Shown here: positions 1 through 8,201 of the stretch, in pieces | How positions within the stretch are numbered: position 1 is the stretch's first letter | Layout of the letters: each line of letters starts with the position of its first letter | From: Akkermansia muciniphila | Lineage (GTDB): Bacteria > Verrucomicrobiota > Verrucomicrobiia > Verrucomicrobiales > Akkermansiaceae | Direction: 5' to 3' | DNA: 32,024 nt | NCBI GenBank assembly: GCA_945890645.1 | Contig: CAMDCV010000044.1 | Span: 1-32,024 of the forward strand | Notes under the pieces: model-generated | Told to the model about the DNA's origin: nothing | The model's database searches: none | Seen by the model: only the letters and a program-made list of their open reading frames with translations | Program-made: the position numbers and the translations under genes

Positions 1-78
1 TAAAGCTTCCCAGTTGTTGGGAAAAAACGACTTCAAAATGACCCAGTCTTCTTCGAACCCATGATTGCTATTGTTCAT
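1..78 (-). CDS. Partial transposase-like protein (5' end only)
   Basis: An open frame runs from an ATG at 78 off the left edge, giving 26 residues. The segment around residues 12-26 (DWVILKSFFPNNWEAL) resembles the N-terminus of IS4-type transposases common in PVC bacteria, which often begin with a phrase like 'LLPxxWxELA'. Only 26 residues are visible, so the family is a recollection-based guess. It could instead be the start of an unrelated protein. The repeat-rich DNA that follows (131-310) is compatible with an insertion-prone region. Confidence 0.35.
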   Translation of the reverse strand, partial: MNNSNHGFEEDWVILKSFFPNNWEAL

Positions 79-130
79 GCACTAGGAAGATAGCCGTAAC
101 GCGTCGAATGTCAAGAAACAAGTTAGCGCT

Positions 131-310
131 TATGGGGCGATGCCCTAGGTTAGATCCCCATTCGTGATTTCAAGGGCTGAAAGCCCGACACAAAGGCTGC
201 TTCATTCTTGTTGGCGATTCATGTCACGGGCCTTCAGACCTTTCATTTCATTTTATATCCTAAAACCCAGCCCGATGGGCTGGGCTGGTATGTAACCGGA
301 CCTTTGGTCC
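131..310. repeat. REP-like cluster of four short palindromes
   Basis: Between the edge ORF and the first gene there are four compact hairpins with 3-nt loops: GGGC-GAT-GCCC at 135-145, GGGCT-GAA-AGCCC at 174-186, CCCAGCCC-GAT-GGGCTGGG at 266-284, and GGACC-TTT-GGTCC at 298-310. Spaced tight palindromes of this kind are the hallmark of repetitive extragenic palindromes. The window also carries a RAYT-type transposase (16617-17726), the enzyme class linked to REP mobility, but no sequence match between its flanks and this cluster was seen. I see no credible gene in 79-378. Confidence 0.6.
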
Positions 311-378
311 TTAAGAGCTGAGAGAAATTCTTTAAATTGTTGCGCGCGGCATCGTAATTCATAGCATCAAGAGTCTCT

Positions 379-831
379 ATGATGTCACTCAGCCTTCCCA
401 CCGCCCGTCGCGGGGCTTTTATTGTCGCTTCGTTTGCACTGAGCACTCTGATTACGGCGCTGTTTATTCGGGCCTATGAGGGTTATATTTCGCCTGAATC
501 GATGTTGCTATCGGGAGCTATTGCGAGTGGCAAATGGGCGATCCAGATCCTAAACGGCATGCTCCTCCTCGGAGAAAAACGCTGGCTCTATATCAGCGAA
601 CTAGCCACGACTTGTTTGATCGGCAGTCTGACCTTGTTGCCCTATGCCATTTTTTCCGGCGGTGCTGGGTTCTTCTTTGGCAGTCTGGGAGTTTCCATTC
701 TCACGATGGGCATCGTCATCTGTTTGCGGCTTTCTCACGTCTGGCTGTCGTGGCATTGGAAAGCGTTATGGTTCATTCTTCTCGCTTGTGCGGTAACGTT
801 GCAACTCACCGTTGTGTTTGATATTTTATAG
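379..831 (+). CDS. Small integral membrane protein, unknown function
   Basis: A 150-residue protein made almost entirely of hydrophobic segments, with about four or five likely transmembrane helices (near residues 12-30, 38-65, 72-88, 92-118 and 128-148). There is no signal peptide and no catalytic motif I recognise. Two ATG codons are adjacent (379 and 382), and either could be the start. It lies between the REP cluster and the convergent GH78 gene. I do not recognise the family. The even hydrophobic pattern supports a real gene, but nothing in the context suggests its job. Confidence 0.6.
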   Translation: MMSLSLPTARRGAFIVASFALSTLITALFIRAYEGYISPESMLLSGAIASGKWAIQILNGMLLLGEKRWLYISELATTCLIGSLTLLPYAIFSGGAGFFFGSLGVSILTMGIVICLRLSHVWLSWHWKALWFILLACAVTLQLTVVFDIL

Positions 832-900
832 GTTGTTAGAAAGAAAGCCTAAATTGAAGTTCGCCGAATTTGTCAGATCGGACGGGGCCTTCTGATCAAC

Positions 901-3735
901 TCATTTCACTACGATTTTATGCGAACCGGGCTTCAGAGTCTGGGTCACAGGCGTGGTGTCGCCTTTGCCCCACGGGGAGGTTTTCGGCAGCGTGAGTTCG
1001 GCGGTGGTATTTGGTGGGATAGTGGCTTCGTAGAGAAGTGAGCCATCGTCTTGGCGATTCCAGTGGATGGAAATGCGACCGTGTGGAGAATCGTGATGGG
1101 CTTTGATCCATGAAATGGTATCGGTTTCGGTGGTGGCTTTTGCGGAGGGGAAATGAGGGTAGAGTTTAATTTTTGAATAGCCGGGTTCGAGTGGCGCGAT
1201 GCCAGCGAGGTCGGTTATCATCCATTCAGTGACGGCACCGAAGGCGTAGTGCGAAAACGAATTCATGGCGGCATTCATTTTGCCATCCGCGCCGCCGAAG
1301 CCGTGTTCCTCGGTGTAGGAATTCCAGCGTTCCCAGATGGTGGTAGCACCATTTTTTACTTCGTAGCCCCACGACGGATATTTACGCGATTGCAACATGG
1401 AAACAGCGAGGTCGAGATTGCCGGTGCTGGTGAGCATGGGCAGCAAGGGCTTGGTGCCGAGGAAACCGGTGGTCATGCCGGTATTTTTTTCTCCTGCCTT
1501 CGCACGGATCAACGCGGCGAGATGAGCCCCGGCGGCTTTGCGTTCGGCGGGATCGGTGAGAAGTTGGCAATCAAGTGCTAACACATAGGCGGATTGGGAT
1601 TCTGGTTTGATGGTGCCATCTGGCTGGAGGTACTGGGCACGGAAGTTCTTGCGCATGGTGTCAGCCCATACACGATATAGTTTCGCTACGGGGGTGAAAC
1701 CCTGCACATCGGCCATTTCCGCCATCATTTGAGAGCATTTGGTGAAGTAGGCAAGCTCGACGAACGGGTGCGGCGTGGGGTCGTTGAGATTGAGCCAGTC
1801 CCCCCACGGCGCGCCGAAGGCTTTGCCTTTGAGGTCGGGATCGTGGGCTAAACGAGCTTCCATAAAACGCGACATGTTTTTCCAATGAACCGTAAAAAAC
1901 GATGTGTCTCCTGTGGCTTTCCACAATGCGTAGGGCACGATGATCCCCGCATCCGACCAAGCGGTGCCGTGGATACCGCCGCCGTGACCGAAACAGTAAG
2001 GCGCGTAGGATGGATAGAAACCTTCCTTAGTGACGGCTTCATTCAACTCGCGCAGCCACTTGCGGAAAAACGCGGCGACATCGGCATGGATCGCGGCGGA
2101 GGCAGCGTAGATTTGGGCGTCGCCCGTCCAGCCGAGTCGTTCATCGCGCTGCGGGCAATCGGTGGGTAGCTCGATCCAGTTCGCGCGTTGGGTCCAGACG
2201 GCATTTTCAAAAATCTTGTTCACGACGGCATCGTTACACTCGAAGCTGGAGGCAAGCTGAGTATCCGAATGCATCACGAGACCAGTGATGGTATCGAGCG
2301 GTGGTTCTTTGTCGAAGCCAGTGATTTCTACATATTGAAAACCATGAAAGGTGAAACGAGGTGTCCATGTTTCTCCCTTGGGATCACCCTTGGCGATGTA
2401 GGTATCGGTCGCGCGCGCTTGGCGCAAATTTTCCGTCATCATGCGGCCATCGGGATGCAGCATCTCGGCGAAACGGAGCGTGAATTTTTTTCCAGCATCG
2501 GCTTTGACCTTAAGTCGCACGTTGCCAGCGAAGTTTTGTCCGAGATTGAAAATCCATGTGCCGGGCTTGATTTGTTTCACGGATTTCGCTTCGAGTTCTT
2601 GCGTGATGCGCACGGGTTGAGCGGGGTAAGCTTGCATTACTGGTGGTCGGACGAAACCGAATTCGCGTTTTTCATTTTTGATGAAGGCATCGGAAAACGG
2701 TTCGATGATGGAGCCGTTGTCTTGCGCGAGGATGGCGTTTTCCCACTTGGAATCGTCGAATGTGTGTGTCGCCCAGCCGGGCATTTCCTTGCGGGCATCG
2801 TAGGCTTCACCCATCAGGAAATCGGCTTCAACTTCGGGGCCGGTGGAGGTTTTCCATTTGGTATCAGTGCCGATGATTTCACTACTACCATCATCGTACT
2901 TCACGTGGATTTCCACCATCAGTGAGGGAGTCTTGCCATAGATGTTGCGGCCCGTTTTGTGTGGACCATAACCGACGAGTTTTCCGTAGCCGACGTAACC
3001 GGCATACCATCCATCGGCGACGATGGCACCAATGGCGTTTTGTTTTTCGGTGAGATAAGGCTTGAGGTCGTAGGTGTTGTAGTAAGCGCGCTGGCGGTAA
3101 TCCGTCCAACCGGGAGTGAAATAGGCTTCGCCGACGCGCTTGCCGTTGATGTGGAGTTCATAGATGCCGAGAGCCGATGCATAGGCGATGGCACTGACGA
3201 TTTTTTTCTCAGGAGTGAAGGTGCTGCGGTAATAGCGAGCGGGCGGAAGGGATAGTTTTTTCTGATCTTTGTGAAAGGGAGAGGTGTCTTTGTAAGAGAT
3301 GAAGGGTTGCGTCGGTTGTTTGCCGATGAGGGCGGTGAGGAATGGAACGGGGATATACCACTGTGAAGGCGTATCGCCGATCCAAGTGAAAATTTTCAGA
3401 TAGACATAGGTGGAGGATGGCAGGGGTTTTCCGGCGTAGAGAGCGTGTGGGTTGGTGGATTCCACGCGACCGCTATCCCAGAGGTCGGCCTTGCCGATTT
3501 CGAGAAGCTCTGCCTTGGTAGCAGCGAGGATATGATACGCTGTTTGGCTGCGACCGGAGGTCGGGCCTTCGATGCGCCAGGTGATGCGGGGTTGTGCGTC
3601 ATCGATGCCGATGGCGACAGATTGGTGAGCGACTTTGACATCAATGGGAGTGTGGGCATCAGTGTTCCTTGGCGTGAGGGCTGGTTGCGCATGCAGCAGC
3701 AGGGCAGAACCGAGGAGAATGAGGATTTGTTTCAT
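901..3735 (-). CDS. Secreted alpha-L-rhamnosidase, GH78 family
   Basis: A 944-residue protein, a typical full length for bacterial GH78, with a signal peptide at residues 1-16 (MKQILILLGSALLLHA). It should hydrolyse terminal alpha-L-rhamnose from glycans outside the cytoplasm. Family signatures in order are an N-terminal beta-sandwich start (GIDDAQPRITWR, 43-54), a carbohydrate-binding-like module (about 165-340), and the (alpha/alpha)6 barrel with DCPQRDERLGWTGD (526-539), which holds the acid residues of the active site. A second conserved acidic site is TIWERWNSY, with Glu802. It is the last gene of the minus-strand arm of the locus, downstream of two sulfatases, and its upstream intergenic region is repeat copy A. 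The exact linkage it cuts cannot be read from sequence. Confidence 0.92.
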   Translation of the reverse strand: MKQILILLGSALLLHAQPALTPRNTDAHTPIDVKVAHQSVAIGIDDAQPRITWRIEGPTSGRSQTAYHILAATKAELLEIGKADLWDSGRVESTNPHALYAGKPLPSSTYVYLKIFTWIGDTPSQWYIPVPFLTALIGKQPTQPFISYKDTSPFHKDQKKLSLPPARYYRSTFTPEKKIVSAIAYASALGIYELHINGKRVGEAYFTPGWTDYRQRAYYNTYDLKPYLTEKQNAIGAIVADGWYAGYVGYGKLVGYGPHKTGRNIYGKTPSLMVEIHVKYDDGSSEIIGTDTKWKTSTGPEVEADFLMGEAYDARKEMPGWATHTFDDSKWENAILAQDNGSIIEPFSDAFIKNEKREFGFVRPPVMQAYPAQPVRITQELEAKSVKQIKPGTWIFNLGQNFAGNVRLKVKADAGKKFTLRFAEMLHPDGRMMTENLRQARATDTYIAKGDPKGETWTPRFTFHGFQYVEITGFDKEPPLDTITGLVMHSDTQLASSFECNDAVVNKIFENAVWTQRANWIELPTDCPQRDERLGWTGDAQIYAASAAIHADVAAFFRKWLRELNEAVTKEGFYPSYAPYCFGHGGGIHGTAWSDAGIIVPYALWKATGDTSFFTVHWKNMSRFMEARLAHDPDLKGKAFGAPWGDWLNLNDPTPHPFVELAYFTKCSQMMAEMADVQGFTPVAKLYRVWADTMRKNFRAQYLQPDGTIKPESQSAYVLALDCQLLTDPAERKAAGAHLAALIRAKAGEKNTGMTTGFLGTKPLLPMLTSTGNLDLAVSMLQSRKYPSWGYEVKNGATTIWERWNSYTEEHGFGGADGKMNAAMNSFSHYAFGAVTEWMITDLAGIAPLEPGYSKIKLYPHFPSAKATTETDTISWIKAHHDSPHGRISIHWNRQDDGSLLYEATIPPNTTAELTLPKTSPWGKGDTTPVTQTLKPGSHKIVVK

Positions 3736-3750
3736 GAGTGTGGTGTTGGA

Positions 3751-3882
3751 TTTTTAAAATCAAAATTCAGCAATCGTCACTCAGCAATCGTCAATCGATT
3801 CTTGGACAGTAGCGGTTGATCATTCGATTTGATTTACGATTTACGATTGATGATTGTTGATGTTTGATTTTTGAATGAAGAG
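3751..3882. repeat. AT-rich intergenic repeat, copy A
   Basis: This copy fills the gap between the first sulfatase and GH78. It is about 90% identical by eye to copy B (5471-5595). It differs mainly by one extra 7-bp unit (TTTACGA) and by a variable core at 3801-3812. The two arms, 3754-3800 and 3821-3878, are imperfect inverted repeats of each other; each carries strings of GATT(T/G)ACGATTG and TTGATTTT when read outward. Because it lies directly upstream of GH78, it may carry promoter elements (TTGACG on the minus strand) or may be a MITE-like element. Confidence 0.7.
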
Positions 3883-3889
3883 TTTTGAA

Positions 3890-5458
3890 TTACCTTAGAT
3901 CTTTGAAGGGAAATGGTGAGGTGGCTTGAGCGGGGCTGACTGTTTCATCGCGACGGGGAAAATAGCGAGGTGCGATGTTTTTGGTGAGCCATTGTTTGAG
4001 TTGTGCGTGAAGTTGATTCGTGAGTTCGGGATTTGCGCCAGAAAGATCGTTAGATTCAGTGGGATCGGCGGGGATGTTATAGAGTTCGAGTTTGCCGTGC
4101 CAGTCCCAAATGAGTTTGTGATCACCCACGCGAATCCCGGAGTGCGGAGAGAGAGGTTGGCCGTTGTTTGGATGAATCACTTGAACGTTGAAAGGATAGT
4201 GCCAAATGAGTGTGCGTCCGGGTCCGGGGGATGTAGGATCTTTGAGCAGGGGCACCATGCTGCGACCATCGAGATCGGGCGGCAAAGGATTGCCGGTGAG
4301 CTCGGCGACGGTAGGCAGGAAGTCGGTGCAATCGATGACGGCATTCGACCACTTACCGCCCTCGAAGTGACCGGGTTGGCACACGATGGTGGGAACGCGA
4401 ATGCCGCCTTCGTAGAGCATGGCTTTGCCGCCTTTGAAGGGGAAGTTGGTGGTGGCTGCGGGGTCGGTGTAAGTGACGCCGCCGTTGTCGGAGGTGAAGA
4501 TTAGTATCGTGTTTTTGGATAGGCCCGTTTCTTCGAGTGTTTTGCGGATGGCGCCGATGGAGTCGTCGAGGTGCTTGAGCATCGCGGCGTAGGTGGCGTT
4601 GTTACGACCGAGATGTCCGCGTTGTTTTTTATCAGTAAAGCGTTTTTCCTCAGGCTTCGGTGCTTGAAACGGCGTGTGGACAGCGAAAGGGCAGTAGTAG
4701 AGAACGAAGGGTTTGCTCTGGTCCTTGCGAGCTTTCAGATAGTTCACGGCGCGAGCGCTGAGGTCGTCGGTGAGATAGTCTTGCTGAGTCGGCGCTCCGG
4801 ATTGACCGACACGGTACTTGCCCGGCATGGTGGGGAAAATCGGTTTGGTTTGATTCCATTGTTTCTGCCAATTAAAGTAGGGCGAACCACCGGCATCGAA
4901 GAATGCAAGTTCTTGAAAACCATGCGCGGCGGGCATCAACTCTGGCACGCCATGACCGCCGAGATGCCATTTGCCGAGAAAGGCGCAGTCGTGAGTGGCG
5001 ATGACTTTCGGCCAAGTCGGCAGGGCGGGATCGATCGATGTGTTAGAGGTCGCATTGATCCACGGGCGTTTGCCTTTGATGGGATCGGTGTGGGAGATGA
5101 CATCGTGCGGCGAATAATCCGCTGGTGGTTTTTGATTTTGATTGAAATAGGTTTTCGTGTTTGGGGTGGCAGTCGTGACGCCTAAGCGCGAGGCGATGCG
5201 GCCTGTGAGAATCGCGGCGCGGGTGGGTGAACAAAGTTGGTTCGAGTACGATTGCGAAAAGGCAATGCCATCGGCGACAAGTTGATCGAGATGGGGTGTT
5301 TCGAAAAAGAGTTCTTCGGGAGTGGTCTTGTTGAAATGGCGCGCATAGGCACCGATGTCGGTGATGCCGAGGTCATCGGCGAGAATGAAAACGATGTTCG
5401 GCGGCGCGGCGGAAGATGTTGTTAGAGTGAGGAGGGCGTAAAAGAGGATTTTTTTCAT
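3890..5458 (-). CDS. Secreted type I sulfatase (arylsulfatase A-like)
   Basis: A 522-residue formylglycine-dependent sulfatase with a signal peptide (residues 1-18). It removes sulfate esters, here presumably from a glycan. Visible hallmarks are the metal-binding LADDLG (Asp28, Asp29), the modification motif C76-S-P-T-R80 followed by AAILTGR, LGKWHLGGHG (Lys163, His165), His261, SDNGG (Asp324, Asn325), and the KGGKAMLYEGG segment near 342-352. All catalytic positions are present, so it should be active if an FGE or anaerobic maturase exists elsewhere. It lies between repeat copies A and B, in line with the iduronate-2-sulfatase-like gene and GH78. The sulfated sugar cannot be assigned. Confidence 0.93.
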   Translation of the reverse strand: MKKILFYALLTLTTSSAAPPNIVFILADDLGITDIGAYARHFNKTTPEELFFETPHLDQLVADGIAFSQSYSNQLCSPTRAAILTGRIASRLGVTTATPNTKTYFNQNQKPPADYSPHDVISHTDPIKGKRPWINATSNTSIDPALPTWPKVIATHDCAFLGKWHLGGHGVPELMPAAHGFQELAFFDAGGSPYFNWQKQWNQTKPIFPTMPGKYRVGQSGAPTQQDYLTDDLSARAVNYLKARKDQSKPFVLYYCPFAVHTPFQAPKPEEKRFTDKKQRGHLGRNNATYAAMLKHLDDSIGAIRKTLEETGLSKNTILIFTSDNGGVTYTDPAATTNFPFKGGKAMLYEGGIRVPTIVCQPGHFEGGKWSNAVIDCTDFLPTVAELTGNPLPPDLDGRSMVPLLKDPTSPGPGRTLIWHYPFNVQVIHPNNGQPLSPHSGIRVGDHKLIWDWHGKLELYNIPADPTESNDLSGANPELTNQLHAQLKQWLTKNIAPRYFPRRDETVSPAQATSPFPFKDLR

Positions 5459-5470
5459 GGGTGGTGATGG

Positions 5471-5595
5471 GTTTTGAAATCAAAAGTTAGCAATCATCAC
5501 TCAACAATCGTCAATCGATTCTCAGAGTGGAGCGGTTGAACATTCGATTTGATTTACGATTGATGATTGTTGATGTTTGATTTTTGAATGAAGAG
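5471..5595. repeat. AT-rich intergenic repeat, copy B
   Basis: Directly upstream of the first sulfatase (start 5458). It shares with copy A the inverted-arm structure, the phrase AGCGGTTGA in the core, and the end GATTTTTGAATGAAGAG. It has one TTTACGA unit fewer than copy A. The strong similarity outside coding DNA, in two gaps of the same gene cluster, marks it as a dispersed element. Confidence 0.7.
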
Positions 5596-5612
5596 GGGGC
5601 TTGGTGCTTGGA

Positions 5613-5638
5613 CCCTGCGTCACTAAAGTTATGCAGGG
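5613..5638 (-). other. Hairpin after the second sulfatase
   Basis: CCCTGC (5613-5618) and GCAGGG (5633-5638) can pair around a 14-nt loop, 20 bp past the stop of the iduronate-2-sulfatase-like gene. No T-tract follows on the minus strand, so an intrinsic terminator is not well supported. It could be an mRNA-stabilising stem or part of the adjacent repeat element. Confidence 0.3.
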
Positions 5639-5658
5639 CAGGAAGTGCCGCCACGAGT

Positions 5659-7137
5659 TCATTCGGGAATCGGGTCGGTGCGTTTGACGGGTTTGCCATC
5701 CCAGACGGCGGTGTCGGTTTTCGCATCGTAGGTGAGGACGCGCTTGGCACTGCCGACAGCAGGGGGAAGATCGATTTTGGGTAGCCATTTTTTGTGCTCG
5801 GCGATTACCGCAGCGTGTTCGGGTTTGGTGGCGAGATTGTGCCACTCGCGAGGATCGGCCACCATGTCGTAGAGTTCCTCTGAACCATCAGCATAGCGGA
5901 TGTAGCGCCAGCGTTCGCTGCGGATGCCGTGATTTCCTTGGTTGTGCGTGGTGATGGCGGGGCGCTCACGTCTCGCGGTAGCATCTCGGAGTTGTGGCAT
6001 GAGACTGAGGCCTTCGAGTTTTGCATTGGCGGGGATTTTTGTGAGATCGATGAGTGTCGGGAAAATATCGAGCAGTTCGGCGGGTGAAAGTAAGCGCTGG
6101 CCTCCTTTGACGCCGGGACCAGCGAATATGAGAGGCACACGGGTCGAGCGTTCCCAGAGCGTGTGTTTGCCGGTGATGCCTTTTTCGCCGAGATGCCAGC
6201 CGTGATCGCCCCACAGCACGACAATCGTATTTTTATCACGACCCGTTTCTGTTAGAGTTTTTAATAAGCGTCCGACTTGTGCATCAACGAAGCTCGTGCT
6301 GGCGAGATAACTGCGGACGAGGTTGCGCCACTGATTGTTTTCGCGGACCCATTTGAGGCGAGGCGATGATAGGTGCCAATCAAGATACCAAGAAAAATGC
6401 GGCACATCGTCGCGGTCGTTTTCTAGAATGGTGGGAAGGACGCTGTCATCATCGGGGTAAAGATCGAACCATTTCTGCGTCGCGTAGCATGGAACGTGAG
6501 GGAGGAAAAATCCGGCGGCGATGAAAAAGGGTTGGTCGGTGGGGGCATCGCGAATTTGTTGTTCGATCCATGTGGCGACTTTGTAATCGCCTTTTTTAGT
6601 GTCGTCGTTATCCAGTGGCCATACACCCCAATCGACGAGTTTGTTATTATCCATCGGTGTGGGGCCGACGAGTTTTTTCGGGGGCGATGAACCGACACCG
6701 CCAAAGCCACCGATGCTATCGAATTCTGCTAGTTTTGGTGGGCCGCCTGCCTTGGTGCCCAAGTGATAGATTTTTCCAGTGGCATAGGTGTGGTAGCCGT
6801 GGGCGGCGAAGTATTGCGGTAGAGAAAGTTGACTACGCAAATCAGGATGCGTGCGAGGTGTGGGCTCGAGGCCGTAGATGCCAGTAGTGGAGGGACGTAG
6901 GCCGAAGAGCACACTCGTGCGCGAGGGATTGCAGATGGGCGCTTGGCAATGGGCATTGAGAAAAGTAGTGCCGCGCGCGGCGAGGGCATCGATGTTCGGA
7001 GTCTTGACGAGCGGATGCCCGCCAAGGTGACCGATCCAATCGTTTTGATCATCGATGCAGAGAAACAAAATGTTCGGACGAGGTTCTGCGGCACCTACGA
7101 GTTTGACGAACAATAGCAGGGCCAAAAAAGTTTTCAT
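5659..7137 (-). CDS. Secreted sulfatase, iduronate-2-sulfatase-like
   Basis: A 492-residue type I sulfatase with a signal peptide (about residues 1-16). The opening PNILFLCIDDQNDW (Asp29, Asp30) and the text around it are typical of the iduronate-2-sulfatase/choline-sulfatase-like branch. The formylglycine motif is C69-N-P-S-R73. Other active-site candidates are TGKIYHLG (Lys122, His125), LPHVP (His214) and LWGDHGWHLGEKG (Asp311, His312). Its ATG overlaps the stop of the upstream gene by 4 bp (ATGA), so the two are probably translationally coupled. It belongs to a different sulfatase subfamily from the neighbour at 3890, suggesting two differently placed sulfate groups on the substrate. The similarity to iduronate sulfatase is a family trait, not a substrate claim. 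Confidence 0.93.
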   Translation of the reverse strand: MKTFLALLLFVKLVGAAEPRPNILFLCIDDQNDWIGHLGGHPLVKTPNIDALAARGTTFLNAHCQAPICNPSRTSVLFGLRPSTTGIYGLEPTPRTHPDLRSQLSLPQYFAAHGYHTYATGKIYHLGTKAGGPPKLAEFDSIGGFGGVGSSPPKKLVGPTPMDNNKLVDWGVWPLDNDDTKKGDYKVATWIEQQIRDAPTDQPFFIAAGFFLPHVPCYATQKWFDLYPDDDSVLPTILENDRDDVPHFSWYLDWHLSSPRLKWVRENNQWRNLVRSYLASTSFVDAQVGRLLKTLTETGRDKNTIVVLWGDHGWHLGEKGITGKHTLWERSTRVPLIFAGPGVKGGQRLLSPAELLDIFPTLIDLTKIPANAKLEGLSLMPQLRDATARRERPAITTHNQGNHGIRSERWRYIRYADGSEELYDMVADPREWHNLATKPEHAAVIAEHKKWLPKIDLPPAVGSAKRVLTYDAKTDTAVWDGKPVKRTDPIPE

Positions 7138-8003
7138 GGAGTTTTGCGAAGTTTTTCAAAGCGGGCGCGGATTTCATCGAGGGTGCCGATGGTGAGGTAG
7201 AAATTGTAATCCACTACGAGGCCTTGGGTAAGAGTCAATCTCCGCACGGGTGCGACGTAGGAACACGCCGAGCCGTTAGGGCCGGTGGAGCCATTGCCGC
7301 GGTGACGATAGGTGACGGCGTCCTGTGTGCCGGGGGTGTAGATGCCGATGCCGAAATTTGTATCGTCCACATAGGCGAGCCAATTTCCTGTGTATGTGAT
7401 GCCTTCAGGTTTGAGGTCTTTGCCAAGGAGATGGGGAGCATGCTTGACGAGTTTCCCGTCGCGCTCGAACATCAAATGAGGCAGCGCAAAGTCCACAAAC
7501 ATGGCCGGCATTTCTTGGTGGGCGTTGGCTTTTTGCGATGGTCCGGTGTAGTCGAGACGCATGCGGATTTTAGCGACGGCACCATCAAGCGTGATCCACT
7601 CCTGCATGATGGCTTCGGGGCAGGTTTTGGCACTGGCCCAATGGAGCGGCTCGATTTTTGCGAAGAGTTCTTTTTCGGTGAGTTTGAAGTCGAGGGTTTT
7701 GGCATCTTCTCCTTTGTAGCTGCCGCCTTGCACCGGATTGTAGGACCATGGTTTTTTTGCCCACATCGAGCCATCGCGATCGCCGTAATAGGATTGCTGA
7801 ATGAAACGGCCTTCGTCGTGATGATTCAGCAAATTGCGTTTATCTTTCGAGAGCGCGAGGTATCCGATCGCAGCGCCGCGCGCTTTATCAACACCGATAC
7901 GAATCGTGCCGTTGTCGAGATAGGTGAAAGGGTCTTTAGCGGCGGCGTGTGAATTGCAAGTTACAGCAATCAGCGTAGCAATGGTGATAAAAAAGCGATT
8001 CAT
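7134..8003 (-). CDS. Secreted protein of unknown function, coupled to a sulfatase
   Basis: A 289-residue protein beginning MNRFFITIATLIAVTCNSHAAA, a clean signal peptide, which is why the ATG at 8003 is chosen over an in-frame ATG at 8081 that would add an unlikely leader. The mature part opens with NGTIRIGVDKARGAAIGYL and contains NLLNHHDEGRFIQQSYYG and SYNPVQGG. I recall similar phrases in unannotated secreted proteins from saprophytic bacteria and fungi, but I cannot name a family. The high content of aromatic residues and beta-prone sequence suggests an all-beta carbohydrate-binding or catalytic domain (inference). It is the first gene of the minus-strand arm and overlaps the next sulfatase by 4 bp, so a role in the same glycan pathway is likely. 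Confidence 0.85.
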   Translation of the reverse strand: MNRFFITIATLIAVTCNSHAAAKDPFTYLDNGTIRIGVDKARGAAIGYLALSKDKRNLLNHHDEGRFIQQSYYGDRDGSMWAKKPWSYNPVQGGSYKGEDAKTLDFKLTEKELFAKIEPLHWASAKTCPEAIMQEWITLDGAVAKIRMRLDYTGPSQKANAHQEMPAMFVDFALPHLMFERDGKLVKHAPHLLGKDLKPEGITYTGNWLAYVDDTNFGIGIYTPGTQDAVTYRHRGNGSTGPNGSACSYVAPVRRLTLTQGLVVDYNFYLTIGTLDEIRARFEKLRKTP

Positions 8004-8052
8004 GTAATATTTTGATACGTCTGTAAGCCGCAGCATGTTGCAGATTTTTTCG

Positions 8053-8081
8053 GCTGTATGTAACCTTCGTATGTCTATCAA
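8053..8081 (-). promoter_or_regulatory. Possible sigma70 promoter for the minus-strand arm
   Basis: On the minus strand, TTGATA (8081-8076) is followed after 17 bp by TACAGC (8058-8053), about 50 bp before the start codon at 8003. The -35 match is good and the -10 match is poor. It lies in the 198-bp divergent gap (8004-8201) that must hold promoters for both arms. I see no obvious operator. Confidence 0.3.
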
Positions 8082-8140
8082 CGAGGCAATGTTTTATTTG
8101 TTATCGGCCGTTGCGATTCGGCTAGGGTGGGACAAATGGA

Positions 8141-8174
8141 TGATTTTTGATTTCCGATTTGAATACCAGGGAAG
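8141..8174 (+). repeat. Partial intergenic repeat, copy D
   Basis: The stretch TGATTTTTGATTTCCGATTTGA, split here for length, continues to GATTTGAATACCAG at 8157-8170. This 14-nt end is identical to the end of copy C upstream of GH106 (11756-11769). It sits about 30 bp before the oxidoreductase start. The shared end next to two start codons of the plus-strand arm could be a promoter or operator feature, or just a degraded member of the A/B repeat family. Confidence 0.45.
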
Positions 8175-8201
8175 CAGTGACTAGTGTCTCGTTCACAAAT
8201 C

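Noticed and set aside
243-446. A 67-residue minus-strand frame next to the REP cluster
   Set aside because: Its C-terminal third is a translation of the REP palindromes and its start overlaps the membrane-protein gene on the other strand; it has no recognisable domain.
870-899. A possible bidirectional terminator between the membrane protein and GH78
   Set aside because: TTGTCAGA and TCTGATCAA pair only with a bulge and no T-run follows on either strand, so support is too weak.
2188-2925. A 245-residue plus-strand frame inside the GH78 gene
   Set aside because: It is antisense to a clear GH78 coding sequence with matching motifs, and its protein shows no family features.
3821-3878. A CRISPR-like reading of the repeated TTTACGATT units
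   Set aside because: There are no equal spacers, the units are only about 7 bp, and no cas gene is present in the window.
7224-7952. A long plus-strand frame opposite the unknown secreted protein
   Set aside because: The minus-strand frame has a signal peptide and an overlap with the sulfatase start; the plus-strand frame has neither and starts inside coding DNA.
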